From NCBI GenBank assembly GCA_021793595.1, contig JAJYSL010000017.1, positions 1 through 38,838 on the forward strand: a stretch of DNA of 38,838 bases, read 5' to 3'. The notes below the pieces were generated by a model, which was not told the DNA's origin, searched no databases, and saw nothing but the letters and a program-made list of their open reading frames with translations. The DNA comes from Acidobacteriota bacterium (lineage in GTDB: Bacteria > Acidobacteriota > Terriglobia > Terriglobales > Acidobacteriaceae). Positions within the stretch are counted from its first letter, which is position 1. Every line of letters starts with the position of its first letter. A program made the translations under genes and the position numbers. This document shows positions 1 to 6,863 of the stretch, one piece after another.

Positions 1-2
1 CG

Positions 3-170
3 CTCGGCATTGGAGCCAGCGGAGAGCAGAATGCGCCGCTTGGGCGGTCTGTCATCGGGGGCCTGTTGTTTGCCACAGCCGCCACTTTGTTTTTTGTGCC
101 AGTCTTTTTCAGCCTGGTGCATGGAAGATCGAAGCCACTGGCGGAATCTTCCGAGGAGCAAGAGTCATGA
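3..170 (+). CDS. RND efflux pump inner-membrane subunit, C-terminal end (partial)
   Basis: Only the last 55 codons lie in the window. They read LGIGASGEQNAPLGRSVIGG, then a hydrophobic segment ending in FFVPVFFSLV. This is the characteristic last transmembrane helix and preceding loop of hydrophobe/amphiphile RND pumps of the AcrB/MexB type. The protein would be the proton-driven inner-membrane transporter of a tripartite drug or metabolite exporter. Its TGA overlaps the ATG of the adaptor gene (ATGA at 167-170), so the two are translationally coupled. The order pump, adaptor, channel differs from the commoner adaptor-first order. The substrate cannot be told from this fragment. Confidence 0.9.
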   Translation, partial: LGIGASGEQNAPLGRSVIGGLLFATAATLFFVPVFFSLVHGRSKPLAESSEEQES

Positions 171-1522
171 GTGAAACAGAAAAGCAAGCATCCAGCGCGC
201 AGACTGTACCTTCAGGCGCACAGCAGAAACACTCGCTGGAGCCCACTCGAGAGGCGACTCGGCGCACTGTAACGATTGTGATCGTGCTGTTCATTGTCGC
301 CGCCGTGTTGGCCATCAGCGGGATTATTCCGCGTATGCATGCACGCGCCGCCTTGCGCCAACAAACAGACAGCATGTCCGTGCCGGACGTTGCCGTTATC
401 AGCCCGCAACTGGGCCAGCCTATGCAAGAGGTGCTGCTGCCGGGAACGATCCAGGCGTACACAGACGCGCCGATTTATGCGCGCACGAACGGCTACGTGA
501 AGGCCTGGTATCACGACATTGGCGCGCATGTGCAAAAGGGCGAACTGCTGGCGGTGATTGAAACTCCGGAGCTGGACCGGCAGGTGGATGAGGCCCGAGC
601 CAACCTGAATACAGCCGAAGCCAACCTGCGGCTGGCGAATGTCACGGCACATCGTTATGAAGGTCTGCGAGGCACGGACGCAGTGTCGAGAGAGTCCATC
701 GATACTGCATCCCAAACCGCAAGCGCCCAGCAGGCATCCGTGGCTGCAGCCCAGCAAAGCTTGAATCAGTTGCTGGAAATGCAGTCGTTCGAACGGGTGT
801 ATGCGCCGTTTGATGGAGTGGTCACGGCACGCAACATCGACGTTGGCCAATTGGTGGATTCCGGCAGCAACGGCGGCACCGGCAGCTCCAGCAATCCTGC
901 GGGGAACGTCGGCGTTGCCAGCACCAGCACCGGCACGAACGGTCCGCGGGAACTGTTCCATATGTCCAACATGAATACGGTGCGCATTTTTGTGAATGTG
1001 CCCAGCGTGTATGTCTCCGAAGCCCGCCCCGGCGTGAAGACAGATATCGATGTACCGGGGTTTCAGGGCCGGATTTTCAAGGGGACGATTGTGCGGACGG
1101 CGAACGCGATCGACCTGAACACGCGCACCCTGATGGTCGAAGTGGATATTCCCAACCCGAAACATGAGTTGCTGCCGGGAGCATATGGGCAGGTTCATCT
1201 GCAGCTCCCCATCAAGCATCCAGCATTGATTATCCCGGTGGATACGATGCTGTTCCGTTCTGAAGGATTGCGGGTTGTCACTGTCGATGCGAACAATCAT
1301 GCCCATCTGCAGGTGATCACGGTAGGTCGCGACTGGGGCACAAGAATTGAGGTGCTTAGCGGGCTGACACAGCAGGATCGCGTCATCAATAATCCGCCGG
1401 ACTCGATTACAGAAAACGAGGCGGTGCATGTGGTCGATGTCAATGGCAAGCCCGCCCATACAGATTCGTCGGCGGACAATGGTGCGCCGGCGAATGCATC
1501 GGACGCAGGGAAGCGCTCATGA
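167..1522 (+). CDS. RND efflux periplasmic adaptor (membrane fusion protein)
   Basis: This 451-residue adaptor links the inner-membrane pump to the outer-membrane channel. One N-terminal membrane anchor spans residues about 35-54. It is followed by a barrel-sandwich (lipoyl-like) half with GYVKAWYHDIGAHVQKG at about 109-125, an Ala/Gln-rich alpha-hairpin at about 135-205, the second lipoyl half (YAPFDGVVTARNIDVGQLV, about 212-230), and then beta-barrel and membrane-proximal domains. A Gly/Ser/Asn/Thr-rich insertion at about 232-259 interrupts the second lipoyl half before the beta-barrel and is probably a flexible loop. The C-terminal tail is polar and low in complexity. The start overlaps the pump stop and the stop overlaps the channel start, both by ATGA, so the three genes form one operon. 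The family call is firm; the substrate is unknown. Confidence 0.93.
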   Translation: MSETEKQASSAQTVPSGAQQKHSLEPTREATRRTVTIVIVLFIVAAVLAISGIIPRMHARAALRQQTDSMSVPDVAVISPQLGQPMQEVLLPGTIQAYTDAPIYARTNGYVKAWYHDIGAHVQKGELLAVIETPELDRQVDEARANLNTAEANLRLANVTAHRYEGLRGTDAVSRESIDTASQTASAQQASVAAAQQSLNQLLEMQSFERVYAPFDGVVTARNIDVGQLVDSGSNGGTGSSSNPAGNVGVASTSTGTNGPRELFHMSNMNTVRIFVNVPSVYVSEARPGVKTDIDVPGFQGRIFKGTIVRTANAIDLNTRTLMVEVDIPNPKHELLPGAYGQVHLQLPIKHPALIIPVDTMLFRSEGLRVVTVDANNHAHLQVITVGRDWGTRIEVLSGLTQQDRVINNPPDSITENEAVHVVDVNGKPAHTDSSADNGAPANASDAGKRS

Positions 1523-2952
1523 TTGGGAGCTTTTCCAAGACGAGCATGTGGGCGGCGATGGCGCTGATGTTCTGTGTGACCGGATGCACGGTTGGGCCGA
1601 ACTATCACCGGCCGAGTGCGCCGACGACGCCGAAATTTAAATCGGCGGCCGGATGGCAGCCTGCGCATCCGGCGGATCAGCAGATGCGCGGTCATTGGTG
1701 GGAAGTCTACGGCGACTCGGAACTGAATTCTCTGGAAGAGAAGGTGAGCGTCTCCAACCAGTCGCTGAAGATTACCATTACGCAATACACCCAGGCGCGA
1801 GCCATGGTGAAGTATCAGCGCGCGAACTATTTTCCATTTTTGAACGCCGGGGTGAATGTAACTCGTCAGCGCGGATCGGAACACCGGACGTTTTATTTTC
1901 CGTCGCTCAATCAGTACAACGATTTCACGCTTCCGCTGGATGTCAGTTGGGAACCGGACATCTGGGGCCGGGTCCGTCGCACCGTGCGCGCAGCGCGCGA
2001 AAACGCCCAGGCGAGTGCAGCGGACATCGTGAACGTTCAACTGATTTTGCAGGCAGAGCTGGCGCTCGACTACTTCCAAATGCGTGGCTTGGATGCACAA
2101 CAGTCCATCCTGGACGAAACCGTTGGCGCGGATGAAAAGGCGTTGCAACTTACCCTGCAGCTGTTTCATGCAGGCCTGGATTCCGACCTGGATGTGCAGC
2201 AGGCGCGCACACAGTTGGAACTGACGCGGGCGCAGGACCAGGACGTCGCCATTGCCCGGGCCCAGGATGAACACGCGATCGCAATCCTGATTGGGGAACC
2301 TCCTGCGTCGCTCACGATTCCGGCACGCGTGGTTGCGTACACTCCGCCTTCCATTCCACCGGGCCTGCCGTCGCAGTTACTCGAACGCCGCCCGGACATT
2401 GCCATTGCGGAACGGCAGATGGCATCCGCCAATGAACAGATCGGGATTGCCCGCTCGGCGTACTATCCCAACTTCACGATTTCCGGTATTGGCGGGGTTG
2501 AGAGCAGTCGGCCTGGAAATTGGTTCACCGGCCCAAGTACTTTTTGGTCGATGGGATTGTCGGCCGCGGATACGCTGGTGGACTGGGGACAGCGGCACGC
2601 GTTGAACACCATGGCGCAGGCCAACTACGACGGGACCGTGGCGAATTATCGCCAGACAGTGCTAACCGCCTATCAGGAGGTGGAAGACAACCTGATCGCG
2701 CTGCATATTCTGGAACGCGAAACGCAGACGCAGAATCTGGCGGTGGCCTCCGCACAGCAACAGATGGATCTCGCCATGAAGCTGTACACCCGCGGACTGG
2801 ATCCGTATTTGAACGTCATTCAGGCACAGAGTGTGGTGCTGTCCAGTGAGTTGACGTCTGCCAATCTTGTTACTCGACGCATGACCGCCAGCGTGCTGCT
2901 GGTGAAGGCGCTGGGTGGGGGCTGGGATCGCAGCCAGTTGCCGAAGGAATGA
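1519..2952 (+). CDS. Outer-membrane efflux channel lipoprotein (NodT/OprM-type)
   Basis: This 477-residue TolC-fold protein forms the outer-membrane exit duct of the tripartite pump. Its N-terminus carries a lipoprotein signal with lipobox VTGC (Cys23). The motif TVGPNYHRP follows at once and is typical of the NodT family. Two outer-membrane-efflux repeats follow, at roughly residues 70-260 and 280-465, with the usual conserved stretches: LDVSWEPDIWGRVRR, LLERRPDIAIAERQM and ARSAYYPNFTISG. The length is normal for the family. The start codon overlaps the adaptor stop (ATGA). The protein is complete, with no visible defect. Confidence 0.93.
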   Translation: MIGSFSKTSMWAAMALMFCVTGCTVGPNYHRPSAPTTPKFKSAAGWQPAHPADQQMRGHWWEVYGDSELNSLEEKVSVSNQSLKITITQYTQARAMVKYQRANYFPFLNAGVNVTRQRGSEHRTFYFPSLNQYNDFTLPLDVSWEPDIWGRVRRTVRAARENAQASAADIVNVQLILQAELALDYFQMRGLDAQQSILDETVGADEKALQLTLQLFHAGLDSDLDVQQARTQLELTRAQDQDVAIARAQDEHAIAILIGEPPASLTIPARVVAYTPPSIPPGLPSQLLERRPDIAIAERQMASANEQIGIARSAYYPNFTISGIGGVESSRPGNWFTGPSTFWSMGLSAADTLVDWGQRHALNTMAQANYDGTVANYRQTVLTAYQEVEDNLIALHILERETQTQNLAVASAQQQMDLAMKLYTRGLDPYLNVIQAQSVVLSSELTSANLVTRRMTASVLLVKALGGGWDRSQLPKE

Positions 2953-3034
2953 ATGCCTTGGGTTCAGACAGACGTTGTGGCGAAGCGATTCTGCGGGAGA
3001 CAGATTTACGTCGATTTTGGAATGGAAACCAACA

Positions 3035-3802
3035 ATGAGCGGACATGAAACAATTCGACTGCCTGGTGAGAATGCAAGTTCTGAGCGCATCACGACTCGC
3101 GCTTCCACTGAGGAAATCAAGTGTGTGATTGCGTCGATGATGGCCGAAGAGGGTGAGAGAAACGCAGCGAATGGAGCCGGCTCCGACCGCAATTGCGCTC
3201 ATGATCGCGTGCGATGGACCATCCTGGAACGTATTATGGACGGCACCTATCAGCCGGGGGAGCGGCTGAAGGAGTTGACATTGGCGCGCGAATTTCGCGT
3301 GAGCCAGGCGCCGGTGCGCGAAGCGCTGCGCAAATTGGAAGCCATCGGAGTGGTGAAGTCGGAGCCTTATCGGGGTGCGCGAGTGCGCGAGCTGTCTCCC
3401 ACCGAGTTGCGCGATTCGTATCAGCTGCGCGGCATTTTGGAACAGGCGGCCACGGAATTCATCAGCGATTTTCCAGAGGAATCGGTGCGCACTCTGGAAA
3501 AGGAATACGCTTCGATGCGGACTGCGGCACAAGCGGGCGACCTGCAGGCAGTGGCGTGCCACAATCGCAACTTTCACCGCTGTATCGTGGAGCGCTGTCA
3601 AAACCTGGAAGTGGTGCGAGCCTGGAAATCATTGGGAATATGCATGCGCGCGCGTTTGAATGTGCAGCGACGTGTAGACCAGTTGCCGGAAGCGATTCTT
3701 TCGCATCAGCCAATCATCGATGCGTTGAGGGCAGGAAATCTGCGGCACGCCGGCCAATTATTGCGCGAACATTCCTTCGGATTCGTCTCCGACTTGATGT
3801 AG
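3035..3802 (+). CDS. GntR-family transcriptional regulator, FadR/FCD subfamily
   Basis: This is a DNA-binding regulator of 255 residues from the chosen ATG. A winged helix-turn-helix spans about 55-120 (PGERLKELTLAREFRVSQAP, VREALRKLEAIGVV). It is followed by an all-helical FCD ligand-binding domain at about 125-250 with the usual metal-ligand histidines (NFHRC, LSHQP, LLREH). About 50 residues precede the winged helix, which is long for the family, and no strong Shine-Dalgarno precedes 3035. Translation may start further in, for example at the Met-Met near residue 35. The gene begins 82 bp after the efflux channel on the same strand, so it may be co-transcribed and may regulate the pump; that is inference. 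FCD regulators usually sense small carboxylates. Confidence 0.87.
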   Translation: MSGHETIRLPGENASSERITTRASTEEIKCVIASMMAEEGERNAANGAGSDRNCAHDRVRWTILERIMDGTYQPGERLKELTLAREFRVSQAPVREALRKLEAIGVVKSEPYRGARVRELSPTELRDSYQLRGILEQAATEFISDFPEESVRTLEKEYASMRTAAQAGDLQAVACHNRNFHRCIVERCQNLEVVRAWKSLGICMRARLNVQRRVDQLPEAILSHQPIIDALRAGNLRHAGQLLREHSFGFVSDLM

Positions 3803-3810
3803 TGGCGATG

Positions 3811-3831
3811 CAAGCCTGGATTTGTGGCTTG
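3811..3831 (+). terminator. Possible hairpin terminator after the GntR gene
   Basis: A perfect 6-bp inverted repeat, CAAGCC (3811-3816) and GGCTTG (3826-3831), with a 9-nt loop, lies 8 bp after the regulator stop. No T-tract follows, so it is at best a weak intrinsic terminator. Confidence 0.3.
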
Positions 3832-3895
3832 GTATAGCAAAACCAAAGTTACGGTGGTGTGGACAGAGGTTTTTTGCAGGGCAATTGTAGAAATG

Positions 3896-4162
3896 CTAAT
3901 TGACCGAACCGGTGGACGGTTGGACCGGGGCGGCGAGTTGTGGCGGCGGGATGAGACCGATCATCGACATTAACGAGAAGGTCAGTTGCGCGGCTCCCTG
4001 AAACTTCCATTCGCACCTATCGAAGGTCGCATTCACAACATCGAAGGACCCGCCTGAGTAGAAAATCACGCACTCGCGCAGGACGCAGTTCACCAGCCAT
4101 GTTTCTTCCAACACGATCACCTTTTTGGTGAGCGTGATTCCTTCATACTTTGTGATTGGCAT
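3896..4162 (-). CDS. Small hypothetical protein (88 aa)
   Basis: I do not recognise this protein. The ATG at 4162 is chosen because a good Shine-Dalgarno (AGAGGA) lies a few bases upstream; the frame stays open further upstream without such a signal. The first two thirds look like a beta-rich fold (ITLTKKVIVLEETWLVNCVL, then FDVVNATFDRCEWKFQGA). The end is a hydrophobic, proline-rich tail. Three cysteines are scattered in the middle. The alternation resembles one edge of a right-handed beta-helix or pentapeptide-like protein, but this is only an impression. It lies 37 bp downstream of the pterin dehydratase gene on the same strand and is probably co-transcribed with it. Confidence 0.7.
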   Translation of the reverse strand: MPITKYEGITLTKKVIVLEETWLVNCVLRECVIFYSGGSFDVVNATFDRCEWKFQGAAQLTFSLMSMIGLIPPPQLAAPVQPSTGSVN

Positions 4163-4199
4163 ACGGTGTCCTCTGTGGGGCTTGGTGTGTCTGCAAATT

Positions 4200-4484
4200 T
4201 CAATGCTGGGGGAGCTTGCCAATTTCCGCAGCCATGGAGACATCGCGAGCGGTGACGCCGCCGGAGTCGTGCGAGACCAGCGCGACCCGCAGTTTGTTAT
4301 AGCGGATATCGATGTCAGGGTGGTGATTTGCTTTTTCCGCGAGCAGCGCCAGTCGCACTACAAACTCGAAGGCCGTCGCAAAATCGGCAAAGGCGTAGTC
4401 GCGAATCAGCGCGCCCGCTTCATATCTCCAGCCATCGAGTGCCGGCAATTTTTCCTGGATTTCTTTGTCGGTAAGCTTGCCCAT
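4200..4484 (-). CDS. phhB: Pterin-4a-carbinolamine dehydratase
   Basis: This 94-residue enzyme dehydrates 4a-hydroxytetrahydrobiopterin to quinonoid dihydropterin, recycling the pterin cofactor of aromatic amino acid hydroxylases. In bacteria lacking such hydroxylases it is often linked to molybdopterin or folate-type metabolism. The catalytic His-His-Pro (54-56) sits in KANHHPDIDI. The second conserved block, VALVSHDSGGVTARDV (about 67-82), supplies the third active-site histidine. The length is typical (about 95-105). A GGAG Shine-Dalgarno precedes the ATG. No phenylalanine hydroxylase gene lies in the window, so the pathway partner is unknown. Confidence 0.93.
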   Translation of the reverse strand: MGKLTDKEIQEKLPALDGWRYEAGALIRDYAFADFATAFEFVVRLALLAEKANHHPDIDIRYNKLRVALVSHDSGGVTARDVSMAAEIGKLPQH

Positions 4485-4498
4485 GGTTCAACTCCATC

Positions 4499-4518
4499 GC
4501 GTTTCGAGCAAGAAACGC
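4499..4518 (-). promoter_or_regulatory. Small hairpin in the leader of the pterin dehydratase gene
   Basis: A perfect 7-bp inverted repeat, GCGTTTC (4499-4505) and GAAACGC (4512-4518), with a 6-nt loop, lies 15-34 bp upstream of the dehydratase ATG. It could be a leader structure or the remains of a terminator for the upstream gene. No U-tract follows it on the minus strand. Confidence 0.3.
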
Positions 4519-4674
4519 TCGTGCCGTCATTCTCGACCTTGCCGCATAAAGTTGGCAAAGGGGAAGGTGTGCTTGATTTACAGCAAAACCAGAACACCAA
4601 GGGTATGGACAGAAAAGCAGCTCCCTTGACTGGCAGCCAATTCTTTTTACCTTCCAGAAATGCCGCGCTTGGAT

Positions 4675-5874
4675 TTAGGGGATGGTGCCGAAGGTGTAGC
4701 CGAAGGGAGAGAAGGCAAACCCGTCGCGCATGATGCCTTCACGCAGGTCGAGCCAGATGGAATCCGGTGTGGCGACGAAGACATCGACGATGGATGGGTC
4801 GAATTGGGTTCCAGCGCAGCGAAGGATTTCTTTGCGCGCCGCCTCCATGGTGTTGGCTTTACGATAAGGACGGTTTGAGGTGATGGCGTCGAAGGTATCG
4901 GCGACGGCGAAGATGCGAGCGCCAATATGGATTTCTTCGCCACGCAGGCTGCGCGGATAGCCGGAACCGTCGAAGTGTTCCTGGTGGGAGTAAACGATCT
5001 CTGCCGCTTCCTGCAGGTAAGGAATTTTGCGGATCATCTGATATCCCAACTCGGTGTGGGTGCGCATGACGGCTCGCTCTTCCGGGGTCAGCTTGGCGGG
5101 CTTGCGCAGAATGGCATCGGGAATGGCCATTTTGCCGATGTCATGCAGGAAGGCACCTCGTCCTACGACGCGTAACTGCGGCTCCGGCAGACCGACGGCG
5201 CGACCGAGAGCCAGGGTGTAAGCGGTCACGCGCTTGGAATGGCCTTCCGTTTCAGCGTCTTTCAAGTCGAGCGCGTTCCCCAGGGCCTCCAGGGTCACGT
5301 CGTATGAATTTTCCAGCTGCCGCATGCTGTGCTGCAGCATTTCCGTGCGTGCAGTGATCAACTGTTCCAGGTGGTGCCGGAACAGGTCGTTTTGGGTTTG
5401 CAGGCGGCGATACTGCAGGGTTCGGCGTACCGTGGCCAGCAGTTGATCCGCGGAAAAGGGTTTCAGAATGTAGTCGTACGCACCCATCTGGAGGGCCTGC
5501 ACGGCTTGAGGTACATGGTGAGAATCTGTGATCAGCACGACCGGGATCTGGACCCGATCGGAGTTCCACAGCAGGACCAGGGGGGCCAAAAGGCTCTCGG
5601 TGACCACTCGCAGCCACGGGAAAAGGTGTTTTGCACCTGGACCGGCATCCAGCAAGACCATGTTGATGTGCGGATTGTTGGCAGAATCCGAAGCCAGGGA
5701 CTCAATGGCACGCTCTGGGGAAGAGCAGGAAAGTAATGGAAGCTTTCGGTTTTGCAGGATTTTGGTAATGGTGTCTGTCTGGGCAGAATCCCCGGAGATC
5801 AAGAGAATCTGGCCCACCGACGAAGATGGTCGAGCTGAGCTTTCCATCGCGATTACTGAAGATTCCTCAGTCAT
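4675..5874 (-). CDS. Two-component response regulator with HD-GYP c-di-GMP phosphodiesterase domain
   Basis: This 399-residue protein probably breaks down cyclic di-GMP in response to phosphorylation. An N-terminal receiver domain spans about 22-152, with phospho-acceptor Asp76 (MVLLDAG), the switch Thr116 (VVLITDS) and Lys138 (ILKPF). A coiled linker (about 160-190) leads to the HD-GYP domain at about 195-370. This carries the metal-binding HD in FLHDIGK (His244-Asp245), a further His in RTHTELGYQM, the YSHQEHFDGSGYP block with GYP at 305-307, and VADTFDAITSNRPYR. All expected metal ligands look intact. The receiver begins with a single acidic residue (SGDSAQ) rather than the usual pair, so Mg binding may be altered. 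No cognate histidine kinase lies nearby. A GAGG Shine-Dalgarno stands just before the ATG. Confidence 0.93.
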   Translation of the reverse strand: MTEESSVIAMESSARPSSSVGQILLISGDSAQTDTITKILQNRKLPLLSCSSPERAIESLASDSANNPHINMVLLDAGPGAKHLFPWLRVVTESLLAPLVLLWNSDRVQIPVVLITDSHHVPQAVQALQMGAYDYILKPFSADQLLATVRRTLQYRRLQTQNDLFRHHLEQLITARTEMLQHSMRQLENSYDVTLEALGNALDLKDAETEGHSKRVTAYTLALGRAVGLPEPQLRVVGRGAFLHDIGKMAIPDAILRKPAKLTPEERAVMRTHTELGYQMIRKIPYLQEAAEIVYSHQEHFDGSGYPRSLRGEEIHIGARIFAVADTFDAITSNRPYRKANTMEAARKEILRCAGTQFDPSIVDVFVATPDSIWLDLREGIMRDGFAFSPFGYTFGTIP

Positions 5875-6191
5875 TCCGCCTCGAAGAACTCAATTGTTGA
5901 GACAATATGTAAAGTGTTCAGCCTTTAAGGTAAAAATGCCAGACTTGCTTTTCTGGGGCGAACCAATCTGGTTCCTATATGGAAAAGAGGTGCATATAGG
6001 TGGTATTTGGATGCCACTTTTCGCCAAAACGTTCTTTAGATGCATTCTCGTGATATTTGGCTGCTCCTTCTATCCTAGAGGCGCGGGAAATCCAATTCCC
6101 AGTGAAAATCGTTACGTAAGGGCATAGACCTCTGAGTGAACCGAATGAAACGAGGGAGTGGCCCACGGCGTGCTTATAGCAATCGCAAGTC
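5875..6191. other. Intergenic stretch between divergent genes, no gene seen
   Basis: These 317 bp separate the divergent HD-GYP and sigma-like genes and should hold both promoters. It is more AT-rich than its surroundings. There are small inverted repeats, for example CTCAA/TTGAG at 5889-5901 and AACCA/TGGTT around 5964-5976. I see no convincing ORF, RNA gene or clear -35/-10 pair. Confidence 0.5.
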
Positions 6192-6767
6192 ATGCCGTTC
6201 ATTTCTGACTCCAATATGGGACATTCCGCCGGAATGATGTTACCGCGAGCAACGACTATTTCACAGTCAATTATCGTCAGGGTTACACATCGCTATAACA
6301 CGCAGGCAGAGCAGCGCGATGTTTTCGAGAGCCATCGCCATCACGTTTTTTCTGTCGCGTACTACATGACGGGTGATGAGCGGGAAGCGGAAGCTATCTT
6401 GCAATCCACGTTTATCGAAGCCTTCTCGCAGGAAACGGCGCCGACCATTGCGACATTGGACAAGGCGCTGTTATCGCAGCTGCGTCGTCGCTTTTCTCTG
6501 GATCCGGTGGCGGCGGTGACGTCGGAAGTCGAGGGACTGGGGAGCAGAAATGTGCGCCGGACGGATCTGGAAGAGGCTGTTTGGCAGATGCCGGAGAGGG
6601 AGCGTTTATGTTTCCTGCTGCGCGATGTAGAAGGCTACGACAATCTCCGGATCGCGGCGCTGCTGCAAGCATCAGAACATGAAGTTCAGCGCACCGTCTT
6701 TTCCGCCAGGCTGCGCTTGCGCAGTTTGCTGCGAGAGCAGCGTCTGCGGCGGGAGCAGGCGTCGTAA
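6192..6767 (+). CDS. ECF-type RNA polymerase sigma factor-like protein
   Basis: This 191-residue protein resembles extracytoplasmic-function sigma factors. A region-2-like helix set lies at about 38-85 (FESHRHHVFSVAYYMTGDER followed by EAEAILQSTFIEAF). A region-4 helix-turn-helix lies at about 125-180 (LEEAVWQMPERERLCFLLRD, then EGYDNLRIAALLQASEHEVQ). Several in-frame starts exist (6192, 6216, 6234, 6237) and none has a clear Shine-Dalgarno. The first 30 residues do not match the fold, so a later start is quite possible. No anti-sigma gene is adjacent: the next gene is on the other strand. Sigma identity is likely; its target promoters are unknown. Confidence 0.8.
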   Translation: MPFISDSNMGHSAGMMLPRATTISQSIIVRVTHRYNTQAEQRDVFESHRHHVFSVAYYMTGDEREAEAILQSTFIEAFSQETAPTIATLDKALLSQLRRRFSLDPVAAVTSEVEGLGSRNVRRTDLEEAVWQMPERERLCFLLRDVEGYDNLRIAALLQASEHEVQRTVFSARLRLRSLLREQRLRREQAS

Positions 6768-6801
6768 GTCATGACGATTACCGTGATGCGGACTCCATTC
6801 C

Positions 6802-6830
6802 GCCCCACCCTGGCTACGCTAGGATGGGGC
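6802..6830 (-). terminator. Imperfect inverted repeat between convergent genes
   Basis: GCCCCACCCT (6802-6811) and AGGATGGGGC (6821-6830) form a 10-bp stem with one mismatch and a 9-nt loop between the sigma-like gene and the convergent exported-protein gene. The mismatch becomes a G-U pair in the minus-strand transcript, so the hairpin suits the minus-strand gene better. There is no T-tract. Confidence 0.35.
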
Positions 6831-6863
6831 CACCCATGACGTTATACTGTCTGTGAAAATGCT

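Noticed and set aside
212..1459. A 415-codon frame on the minus strand opposite the adaptor gene
   Set aside because: It mirrors a well-supported gene, has a His/Arg-rich composition typical of antisense frames in GC-rich DNA and no ribosome-binding site.
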